From positions 1-40,165 of the IMG/VR virus record IMGVR_UViG_3300021964_000172: DNA of 40,165 bases; one strand, 5' to 3'. The notes beneath the pieces are model-generated. The model saw nothing but the letters and a program-made list of their open reading frames with translations. It made no database searches and had not been told where the DNA came from. This DNA comes from a virus. Shown one piece after another: positions 20,520 through 27,210 of this stretch; the first letter of the stretch is position 1, and the number at the start of each line of letters is the position of its first letter. The position numbers and the translations under genes were made by a program.

Positions 20520-20888
20520 ATGACACTCTTCAAATCATTTGAAGAGTATTTAGAAACAGTAATATTAATGATTAGAGATTTGTCAGACGACTCTCTCAAA
20601 AGAATAAACTTAGCAATAAATGTCTGTGATTCATACATAGATGAGAATGAAAAAATGTTTAGGCTAAATACTACATTAAAAGAATGTTTTTGGGAAATTG
20701 AGGAAGCCATCCTTTGTGGTTTCCATAAATACCTAAAAGAACAAAGTGCTAAGACTAAAGAGTTGGTTGATTATCATAGAGTCAATTGCGAAGGAATGGA
20801 TTGTAAAATCTGTAAATCAAAAAAATTAACAATAAATAGAATGAGGAGTTTAAATGAGAGAACACGACCCAAATTATATTCTCAATAA
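20520..20888 (+). CDS. Protein of 122 aa with C-terminal cysteine motif
   Basis: The protein (MTLFKSFEEYLETVILMIRD) is helical for 85 residues and ends with HRVNCEGMDCKICKSKK, a likely zinc site. It starts ten bases after RNR behind AAGGTGA and overlaps the next mini-gene by 35 bases. No family is recognised. Co-expression with RNR is likely. Confidence 0.6.
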   Translation: MTLFKSFEEYLETVILMIRDLSDDSLKRINLAINVCDSYIDENEKMFRLNTTLKECFWEIEEAILCGFHKYLKEQSAKTKELVDYHRVNCEGMDCKICKSKKLTINRMRSLNERTRPKLYSQ

Positions 20889-21015
20889 GAGAAACAATAA
20901 ACAAATAGCCACACGCTGTCGTGTGTGCGGTGGGCAACTTATGGTTGCTGATGAAATTAAAAAAGAAATTCACAATAAATGTGATAATGATGATAAAAAT
21001 ATATATATGATGTGA
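20854..21015 (+). CDS. Small zinc protein, 53 aa
   Basis: Read by hand: MREHDPNYILNKRNNKQIAT, then RCRVCGGQLMVADEIKKEIH and NKCDNDDKNIYMM. The CRVCGG knuckle with HNKC supplies a possible single zinc site. GAGGAG lies before the start. It sits between the RNR operon and the 388-residue gene. Confidence 0.55.
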   Translation: MREHDPNYILNKRNNKQIATRCRVCGGQLMVADEIKKEIHNKCDNDDKNIYMM

Positions 21016-21019
21016 TAAA

Positions 21020-22186
21020 ATGAAATTAAATATATCAGTTCCCGACGATTCCAATAAATATTATAGTTGTGATATTACTTGCGAAACCTTTTCATTTCCT
21101 GAACATAAAACCGTTTCTTATATAAGAGCCGCAAAAGACCCTGTTCAAGCAGGTTTAGAAACATTCTGGAAAAACATTATTTCTCCAAGAAGAAAACAAC
21201 GGTATCATAGTCTAAGACAGCGAATACATTTTGCTGAAGAATTTCATCATATTGTATTTATTGAACAATGTCCCATTGTTCTTTCAAGACAAGGCATTCG
21301 CTACCACTTGAACGGTAAATCTTATAGTTTAGCAACCATTTGTTCTGCTTTGGCTAGAATTACTTTCAAGGCTTGCTTTGAAAAAGATGGTGCTAAACTT
21401 CTTTCTTCTCTTTATTCAACTCTTAATTTACCTGAAGATGTTCAGTATTGTCTTGAAAACCGAGCACCTTTTCATTTCTTTGTTGATTTTGAAAAACAAG
21501 AGGTTCGTTTAAATGTTGTTCAAATTGATGAGAAAATGCTGGCTATGGAAATTAGTGATGGTATTTGGGGCGAAATCACTCCTAAGCAATTAGATTCATA
21601 TTGTAGTTTTTATGTTCATGGAAAGAAAAGAGGTTCTTGGAAATATCTTTCTCCTAAGAGTCTTTATACTAAATTAATGGGTCGTGAACCTAGCAGTTCT
21701 GAGTTAAAGGTTATGATTGCCTTTTTGATGCAAAACAGAATGCAAGATATTGTTGATGCTAGGGCATTGGAATTGGTTGGAGATATGCTTGTTCAGCACA
21801 AAGGCCGTCTTTCTGCTGAATATGATGATGATGGTATTCTTAGCACTATTTATATTCGTGGTAAAGAGTATGATTGGATGCTAACCAACAACCGATATAA
21901 GTCAGGGATTCAAATGGTTTCAACTTATGTCTATCAACCAATAGTAGAAATCCTTACTGATGAAAATGATTCTAGCAAGGCTAAAAAGACATTTTCTGAA
22001 CCAGATTGGCGAGGCCCGATTTGTATTGATAATATGGCTGAAGGTTCTCCTTTAGGCGACCAATTCGCAACACGGGCATTGGCTTTATTAAACGACTTCC
22101 ACACAATTAAAATAGTGAATACAATTAGGCGGTATCTTACTGCTGAACCTAATGAATATAGAGTTGATAATGATGAATTGCGATGA
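21020..22186 (+). CDS. Protein of 388 aa, unknown
   Basis: The gene starts MKLNISVPDDSNKYYSCDIT and encodes a soluble mixed alpha/beta protein. Visible stretches include SPRRKQRYHSLRQRI (basic, about residue 55), GRLSAEYDDDGILSTIYIRG and RGPICIDNMAEGSPLGDQFA. I see no ATP, metal or nuclease motif. It overlaps the TFB gene by 17 bases, so the two are made together. A transcription- or replication-linked role is inferred from this position only. Confidence 0.65.
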   Translation: MKLNISVPDDSNKYYSCDITCETFSFPEHKTVSYIRAAKDPVQAGLETFWKNIISPRRKQRYHSLRQRIHFAEEFHHIVFIEQCPIVLSRQGIRYHLNGKSYSLATICSALARITFKACFEKDGAKLLSSLYSTLNLPEDVQYCLENRAPFHFFVDFEKQEVRLNVVQIDEKMLAMEISDGIWGEITPKQLDSYCSFYVHGKKRGSWKYLSPKSLYTKLMGREPSSSELKVMIAFLMQNRMQDIVDARALELVGDMLVQHKGRLSAEYDDDGILSTIYIRGKEYDWMLTNNRYKSGIQMVSTYVYQPIVEILTDENDSSKAKKTFSEPDWRGPICIDNMAEGSPLGDQFATRALALLNDFHTIKIVNTIRRYLTAEPNEYRVDNDELR

Positions 22187-23030
22187 ATGTGGTAGCAAAG
22201 ATAATTACTTTGATGAGATTCAAGGTGAAAGAATCTGTAATGAATGTGGTCTTGTTCTTGTGCAAGAAATGTTTGAAGAAACCGTCCATCTTTTAGATAC
22301 TGGCGGTAATCTGCAACATTCAGCAGATAAAGGGAAGTTAGGCTCAGTTATTACTGGGAAAGGTTCTTATAAATTTAATAAGTTTGGTAAAAATAGTGTG
22401 ATTCCACAATCTATACAAAATGGACTTGTTCATTGTAATATGGTATTAGCAAATGTAGCACCTAATCTTAAGTTAAATGAAAGGGTTGAGAAACTTTACA
22501 TGGACTTAAACAACAAAGGCATATTTGGCCGAAGTCAATTTGAAGCAAGAGCAACCGCAGTTGTTTTTTATGCTTTAAGAGAAAACGGGACTCCCTATTC
22601 ATTTAAAGAAGTAATGGGTGAATTTGAACCTAATTTAAAAGTAGTAAAGCGTTTGGTTAGAAAAATCAACCAAACCTATCGTAATAGTGCAAACTATATG
22701 CCTATCAATCCTCAGTATTTACTTGAACAAACTCTCAATAAAATTACTGATGATTTAGTATTCAAGCGTCAAGCGATTAAAGTGCTTGAATTTTTTGAAG
22801 CAAAGGTTGAACAGAATACCTTTAATAGAGGCCGTTCTTATTATGCTTCTATTATTTGGATTACTGCAAAAATGTATGTGAATACTCAAATTACACAGGT
22901 ATTGATTACAAAGAAAACTGGATTTTCTAGATTTAATATTCGCAGACAAACCAAAGAGATTCTTAGTATGATTGGATTAGAATTAGCCAATCAAGTTAAA
23001 GGAAAACAATTAAGTGAACTAGGTGAATAA
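22170..23030 (+). CDS. tfb: Transcription initiation factor TFB (TFIIB homologue)
   Basis: The start is at 22170 or the adjacent ATG at 22173. Residues 4-26 form the N-terminal zinc ribbon (CDECGS...CNECGL), followed by a linker with the B-reader-like GSVITGKGSYKF, and then two cyclin-like repeats (about 85-180 and 190-275). TFB recruits RNA polymerase to TATA-box/TBP complexes, so a viral copy could redirect host polymerase to viral promoters such as the TTTATATAC boxes seen here. At 286 residues it is close to the cellular size. It shows the host is an archaeon. Confidence 0.88.
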   Translation: MMNCDECGSKDNYFDEIQGERICNECGLVLVQEMFEETVHLLDTGGNLQHSADKGKLGSVITGKGSYKFNKFGKNSVIPQSIQNGLVHCNMVLANVAPNLKLNERVEKLYMDLNNKGIFGRSQFEARATAVVFYALRENGTPYSFKEVMGEFEPNLKVVKRLVRKINQTYRNSANYMPINPQYLLEQTLNKITDDLVFKRQAIKVLEFFEAKVEQNTFNRGRSYYASIIWITAKMYVNTQITQVLITKKTGFSRFNIRRQTKEILSMIGLELANQVKGKQLSELGE

Positions 23031-23031
23031 A

Positions 23032-23355
23032 ATGTTTGAAAAAGAATGGAATAAAATAGCAAAGAAAGTATATACAAATGCAGTTAATCATGGCTTTTGG
23101 AAAGAAAAGCCTAATGATGGCGAGCGCATGGCTTTAATTCATGCTGAAATTAGTGAAGCACTTGAAGCCCTGCGAGAAGGTAATCCTTCTTCATCAAAGA
23201 TTATTGAATACAGTAATCTTGAAGAAGAATTAGCCGATGCGGTAATCCGTATTATGGATTATGCTTTTGGTAAAGATTTAGATATAGCGGGTGCGATTCT
23301 CGCTAAGATTGAATACAATCAAAGCCGTGAATATATGCATGGTAAATCGTTCTAA
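23032..23355 (+). CDS. MazG-like nucleotide pyrophosphohydrolase
   Basis: The 107-residue protein has the EExxE and ExxD metal sites of all-alpha NTP pyrophosphatases: HAEISEALEALREG at about 40-53 and EEELADAVIRIMD at about 66-78. Such enzymes hydrolyse NTPs or dNTPs to monophosphates, and phage versions may clean the nucleotide pool or alter host alarmone signalling. It follows TFB by one base, and its ribosome site AGGTGAA lies in the TFB end. Substrate is not predictable from sequence. Confidence 0.82.
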   Translation: MFEKEWNKIAKKVYTNAVNHGFWKEKPNDGERMALIHAEISEALEALREGNPSSSKIIEYSNLEEELADAVIRIMDYAFGKDLDIAGAILAKIEYNQSREYMHGKSF

Positions 23356-23367
23356 GGAGGAATAAAT

Positions 23368-24123
23368 ATGGGAAAAACAGTAAAAGATATGAAATGTGGT
23401 TTTTGCGGCGTTACTGGACACACCGCTAGAACCTGTGAAGAAAAGAAAAAGCAAGCAGTTAAGGATGAAAGAAAGGCCAAAAGAAAACAGGCTAAAAAGT
23501 ATTACTATACCGAATCTAAAAGCCTTGCACCTCTTCTTGCGAAATTAACAGAAGAAGGAAAAACTGCATTGTTGAATAACGGATTTATGCGTAGCGCACA
23601 TTTCTTAGTTCAAACTAAGCCCGAAACTGCAATTCAAGAATTATTGGTTGAGCCAATGATTGAAGTTATTTCTAACCGAGCAAAACAGGAAGGGTGCAAA
23701 ATTGATTTTAGCCGTGAGCCGCATTTTAAGACTATTGAAAATAAGAACAAATACTTGGATTACTTGCTAACTGTTTCCTTCAAGGGACACAAGGCCCCTA
23801 TTAAGTGGTTAATTGAAGCAGAAGCCCCTAACCAAACACATAAGGGTATTGAACAGGTTGAAGATTTCTTGGCTTCCGTTGCGAATGTCAATGAATATCG
23901 CTTTATCGTGACTGATGGTTATTGGTGGCATTTTTGTCATCCAACAATTGATAGTGCTTTGGAGTGGACTAGTTTCACTATTGACGATAGTAGTTTTTGG
24001 TTGGATAATAATGTCGGTGCTATGGTGTTGGACATTAATCCTATTCAAAATATGAAGAAGGCCGCACTTGTTTTAGGTTTTCTAGGAATAGCCTTGGTGT
24101 TAAATAATTTTGGAATTATTTAA
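23368..24123 (+). CDS. CCHC zinc-knuckle protein with nuclease-like core and C-terminal TM helix
   Basis: Residues 10-23 read CGFCGVTGHTARTC, a canonical C-x2-C-x4-H-x4-C zinc knuckle, followed by a lysine-rich helix. The middle (LDYLLTVSFKGHKAPIKWLI then EAEAPN) resembles the beta-strand core of PD-(D/E)xK-like nucleases or host-specificity proteins. The last 20 residues (ALVLGFLGIALVLNNFG) form a membrane helix. CCHC knuckles usually bind single-stranded nucleic acid and are rare in prokaryotic viruses. A membrane-tethered nucleic-acid protein is an interesting reading but inferred. Confidence 0.6.
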   Translation: MGKTVKDMKCGFCGVTGHTARTCEEKKKQAVKDERKAKRKQAKKYYYTESKSLAPLLAKLTEEGKTALLNNGFMRSAHFLVQTKPETAIQELLVEPMIEVISNRAKQEGCKIDFSREPHFKTIENKNKYLDYLLTVSFKGHKAPIKWLIEAEAPNQTHKGIEQVEDFLASVANVNEYRFIVTDGYWWHFCHPTIDSALEWTSFTIDDSSFWLDNNVGAMVLDINPIQNMKKAALVLGFLGIALVLNNFGII

Positions 24124-24135
24124 GGAGGAATAAAT

Positions 24136-24339
24136 ATGAGCGAAGAAGAGAATATGAGCGAAGAAGAGAGAATAGTGAAAGCATATCGTGATTTAGGACA
24201 CAAGGTTGTATTCCACATGGAATATGACGCATATTTAAATTACACACTTGAACAGAAAATAGGACTTGAAAATTGTGGAGATGTTGCTTGCGAATACTGT
24301 TGGGTTGAAATTGATTGGAAGAAAATTAAGGAGGAATAA
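24136..24339 (+). CDS. Small acidic protein, 67 aa
   Basis: The gene opens MSEEENMSEEERIVKAYRDL, where MSEEE is repeated directly (a duplication of 18 bases that also duplicates the start; the second ATG at 24154 could serve). A CEYC pair follows near residue 53 with another cysteine at 47. The ribosome site is GGAGGAATAAAT. Function is unknown. Confidence 0.6.
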   Translation: MSEEENMSEEERIVKAYRDLGHKVVFHMEYDAYLNYTLEQKIGLENCGDVACEYCWVEIDWKKIKEE

Positions 24340-24341
24340 AT

Positions 24342-24521
24342 ATGAGAGAAGATAAATTAATGACAGGTTTTACTTGTATTTGTCTTGATGTGCCTTTTGG
24401 TCATCATGAAACGGTGGTCAAATGGCTACCGACAGATACAACCGCAGAATGTCTTGAATGTCAGCGAATCTGGGATTTAGACACAATTAGATATACAAAA
24501 GAAAATGGAGGATGGGAATAA
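24342..24521 (+). CDS. Small zinc protein, 59 aa
   Basis: Read by hand: MREDKLMTGFTCICLDVPFG, then HHETVVKWLPTDTTAECLEC, then QRIWDLDTIRYTKENGGWE. The CxC, HH and CLEC residues can make a zinc site. Its TAA overlaps the ATG of the E1-like gene as TAATG and its end encodes that gene's GGAGG, so translation of the E1 depends on it. Confidence 0.6.
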   Translation: MREDKLMTGFTCICLDVPFGHHETVVKWLPTDTTAECLECQRIWDLDTIRYTKENGGWE

Positions 24522-25078
24522 TGAGAAAAGTATTAATTATTGGAGCAGGTGGAATTGGAAGTTTTCTAATTCCAACATTAGATAAAGTTGGTCTTTACCG
24601 CATTCATGTGGCTGACCCTGATAGCGTAGAAACAAAGAATCTACCTTATCAAAACTTTAAGAAAGGTCATGTTGGGCAGAATAAGGCCCAAGTAATGATG
24701 GATTCTTATGAATCTGTCGCTACTTATAGTAAATATCCTATTTTGACTGAAAAACAAATGTCGGGCTATGACCTTGTGATTTGTTGTGTGGATAACATCG
24801 GAGTAAGACGAACCTTATACAACACAAGTTTTAAATGGCTTGACTTACGAGCGCAGGGCAGAAATGCCGCCCTTGTGTCGCATAAGGCCGACCCTAAAAT
24901 GTATGATGTGCTTCTAGCAGGAGATGATAGAAGTTATTCGTGTCAAGGTGATTCATGGGATGGAACGAATAGTAATGTTCATTTTATGCAAGTAGCAATT
25001 GCAGGATTAGGCGCACAATGGACGCAAAGATATTTTAACAAAGAAGAAGTAAGAGAATATATGGTGGTGAATGTATGA
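24521..25078 (+). CDS. E1/ThiF-like adenylating enzyme
   Basis: The 185-residue protein has the dinucleotide-type loop GAGGIGS at residues 8-14, then the E1 signature DPDSVETKNLPYQNF at 32-46 and the CCVDN strand at 88-92. C141 in SYSCQGDSWD lies where compact E1 enzymes carry the catalytic cysteine. No CxxC zinc pairs are present. Such enzymes adenylate the C-terminal Gly-Gly of ubiquitin-like or sulfur-carrier proteins and take them as a thioester. At 185 residues it is a minimal E1 domain (MoeB/UbaA are about 250). The GGCY protein at 17967 and JAMM at 26121 are its natural partners. Confidence 0.8.
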   Translation: MRKVLIIGAGGIGSFLIPTLDKVGLYRIHVADPDSVETKNLPYQNFKKGHVGQNKAQVMMDSYESVATYSKYPILTEKQMSGYDLVICCVDNIGVRRTLYNTSFKWLDLRAQGRNAALVSHKADPKMYDVLLAGDDRSYSCQGDSWDGTNSNVHFMQVAIAGLGAQWTQRYFNKEEVREYMVVNV

Positions 25079-26118
25079 GAACAAGAAAACAATATACTGA
25101 TGAAGAAATTGCATATATGGTTGTAAGTAGGACTCTCAAGAAAACTTGGGAAACTATTGCTGATGAAATGGAAGTAAAGTTCGGTTATCGTCGCAACCCG
25201 TCAAATCTTTCAATCAAATATAATACTTTGATTGGATTAGATTTTAGTAATCATTTTACTGATAAGCAAACACAGTTTGTTTTTGATGCTTGGCGAAATA
25301 ATTTTTCTATGAAGAAAATTATCGCTGGATTTGAGGAACAATTTCAGCAAAACATTAACAAAAATAATGTTGATTTTATCGTGAAACAGATGGCTCACGA
25401 ACAAAAAGTTAAACAAGAATTAACTGAAACAAAAAATAAAATAAAACAAAACATGGAGATGAAAAAGATGAAGAAAAGTGTATGGACAAAAGAAGAAGAT
25501 GAGCAATTGCTTGCTTGTGGTTCTTGGAAGAAGGCTATGGAATTGGATAATGGTCGGTCAAGGTCGGCTAAAAACAATCGTTGGACTATGCTTCAAAAAC
25601 AAAAACCAAGAAAAGGTGCAAAGCGTGGACGAATGACAATGGCCGAATTAGAAATGATTCGCAATTGTGAAACCGTTGAAGAAGCAATCGCTCTTAACCT
25701 GCGAAAGCCCGAAACAATTATTCGGCAATTTGCTACGCTAAAAAGTGTTTCCCCTCCTCAAAAGGAATTGAAGAAGAAAACTTCTAAGAAAAAGTCTAAG
25801 CAACGGTATGTTCCTCGTTGGACGAAAGAAGAGGACTATGACCTTATCTTAAACTTTTACGAACTTTCAATTGATGAAGCCCGAACCCGATTTAATCGGT
25901 CATACGGGGCTATCGCAACCCGCTTAGAAAGGTTGGTTGATAGCACAAAGCCTGAGCATATCTCTATGCTTATGGAGGCTTCTAAGGAAATTAAAACTCG
26001 CAAGCAAGCACAGAAGCCAACACCCAAAAAGAGCCGCAGAACGCTACGCAAGGAGCGAAAAAAGGCTAAGAAAGAGGATAAGTTGAAGGCCAAGTTGCGA
26101 AGAATCCGAGGTGAATAA
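25075..26118 (+). CDS. Multi-Myb/SANT-like DNA-binding protein, 347 aa
   Basis: The protein contains several Myb-like helix-turn-helix segments: KQYTDEEIAYMVVSRTLKKT near residue 5, SVWTKEEDEQLLACGSWKKA near 135, and PRWTKEEDYDLILNFYELSI near 243. Each has the W/Y-T-x-E-E-D opening typical of SANT/Myb domains. The C-terminus is extremely basic (RRTLRKERKKAKKEDKLKAK). It is likely to bind DNA or chromatin. It overlaps the E1 gene by ATGA and precedes the JAMM, so it is in the same message and could be a target or partner of the conjugation genes. That link is inference. Confidence 0.72.
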   Translation: MRTRKQYTDEEIAYMVVSRTLKKTWETIADEMEVKFGYRRNPSNLSIKYNTLIGLDFSNHFTDKQTQFVFDAWRNNFSMKKIIAGFEEQFQQNINKNNVDFIVKQMAHEQKVKQELTETKNKIKQNMEMKKMKKSVWTKEEDEQLLACGSWKKAMELDNGRSRSAKNNRWTMLQKQKPRKGAKRGRMTMAELEMIRNCETVEEAIALNLRKPETIIRQFATLKSVSPPQKELKKKTSKKKSKQRYVPRWTKEEDYDLILNFYELSIDEARTRFNRSYGAIATRLERLVDSTKPEHISMLMEASKEIKTRKQAQKPTPKKSRRTLRKERKKAKKEDKLKAKLRRIRGE

Positions 26119-26120
26119 AC

Positions 26121-26711
26121 ATGGGAAAAATTAAAGATAAATACTGGAAAGAAATTGAAAATGAAGATGATTCTGGCTATGATGATTGGGTGGCTGAAAA
26201 TGCCCGCATTGATGAAGCACGACTTACTGTTCAACAAATCATTGAAAACCACTTTGAAGAATTGCTTCAAGAACAATTAACTTCTTGTGCTGGCCCAAAA
26301 GAAAAACTTCTTGATGTTGCTATGCACAACCATAGTTTTCACGATACTATTTGGGAAGCATCAACGGTTCTTTTGCCCAATCTTGAAGTTCAAGTAGTTA
26401 TTGATGGTAAGAACAATTGTTTCGTATCAACAGGAACAGCAGGATATGTTGATTTCTTTAAACCCCCTGTTGGAATGAGTCTGCCTATTCGTTGTTGGAT
26501 TCATACTCATCCCTTTGGGGCGGCATACTTTAGTGGAACCGATATTCGGACTGTTTCTATTTGGGAACCAAATATGGAATGTGCATATGTTCTTGGTGGA
26601 GAAGGCCACTTTGGTTTTTGGAATCAAAGAGAACCGCAACAACTTGAAATCTATCGCAACTTTGAATCAGAAAAAATTCAAACTTGGAACAAAAAGGAGG
26701 AAGAAGAATGA
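26121..26711 (+). CDS. JAMM (JAB1/MPN) zinc isopeptidase
   Basis: Residues 126-141 read WIHTHPFGAAYFSGTD, which fits H-x-H-P-x6-S-x2-D, the full JAMM zinc motif (H128, H130, S138, D141). The N-terminal 60 residues are an acidic helical extension (EEIENEDDSGYDDW type composition). JAMM enzymes cut after Gly-Gly of ubiquitin-like proteins, either processing precursors or removing conjugates. In this virus the obvious substrate is the GGCY protein at 17967. It ends in KKEEEE because the stop region encodes the next ribosome site. Gene order E1, Myb-like, JAMM is tight (3-base or overlapping junctions). Confidence 0.83.
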   Translation: MGKIKDKYWKEIENEDDSGYDDWVAENARIDEARLTVQQIIENHFEELLQEQLTSCAGPKEKLLDVAMHNHSFHDTIWEASTVLLPNLEVQVVIDGKNNCFVSTGTAGYVDFFKPPVGMSLPIRCWIHTHPFGAAYFSGTDIRTVSIWEPNMECAYVLGGEGHFGFWNQREPQQLEIYRNFESEKIQTWNKKEEEE

Positions 26712-26995
26712 CGAAGTTTAGAACAATTAAAAGTGGATTAAGCACCGCAAAGAAATACGGAGAAAGACCAATGCGCCGACATGATGAAGAACCATTGGAA
26801 CCTCATCATATTCGTCATCCCAATGACAAAAATGAGCGAAGAACCGATAAAGGCGTTCAATGGGTTAAAAAAGGTGCAAAAAAGACTGAGCGTGAAAAGC
26901 GTCTTGCACAATTTTACAAAACTCATGTTTATACTTGGGTTTCAGAAAACCGCCGAGCATGGGTCGCTATTCCTCAATCGGAGGAAGAAGAATGA
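26708..26995 (+). CDS. Very basic protein, 95 aa
   Basis: The protein (MTKFRTIKSGLSTAKKYGER) is rich in Arg, Lys and His, with RRHDEEPLEPHHIRHP and KKGAKKTEREKRLAQF, and is probably disordered or nucleic-acid binding. It overlaps the JAMM stop by ATGA and the GroES-like start likewise. Unknown function. Its high lysine content would suit a conjugation target. Confidence 0.6.
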   Translation: MTKFRTIKSGLSTAKKYGERPMRRHDEEPLEPHHIRHPNDKNERRTDKGVQWVKKGAKKTEREKRLAQFYKTHVYTWVSENRRAWVAIPQSEEEE

Positions 26996-27210
26996 AGGCT
27001 TTGGGAAATTATGCAGTAATCAAACTAGAAAACTCAGTATCTTCTTCAGGTATTCAGGTCAAAATTGATAGCACAGGTATTGTGCATTCATGCCCTTCAA
27101 TGCCTGAAGTAGAAGGTAAATTGGTTCTATTTGATGATAGACACCGTTTCGTTTCTCACGAAGATATGATTATTGTTTCGGTTGAACATTTGTTAGGGGT
27201 GATTGAATGA
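26992..27210 (+). CDS. groES: Miniature GroES-like co-chaperonin, 72 aa
   Basis: The protein begins MKALGNYAVIKLE, matching the GroES opening (P.GDRV.IK), then SSSGIQV in the position of the mobile loop (GGIVL in GroES), then VEGKLVLFDD and ends EDMIIVSVEHLLGVIE, matching the GroES C-terminal EEDILAVIE. It is 72 residues against 97 for GroES, with the roof region shortened. It overlaps the GroEL gene by ATGA, as expected for a chaperonin pair. The partner and arrangement make the call fairly firm despite the weak overall similarity. Confidence 0.75.
   Translation: MKALGNYAVIKLENSVSSSGIQVKIDSTGIVHSCPSMPEVEGKLVLFDDRHRFVSHEDMIIVSVEHLLGVIE

Noticed and set aside
17911-26711. PRTRC-type plasmid system (JAB, E2, Ubl, ThiF, ParB)
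   Set aside because: E1, JAMM and a Ubl candidate are present, but no E2-like or ParB gene was seen and the three genes are not adjacent. A SAMP/QbsE-like arrangement fits better.
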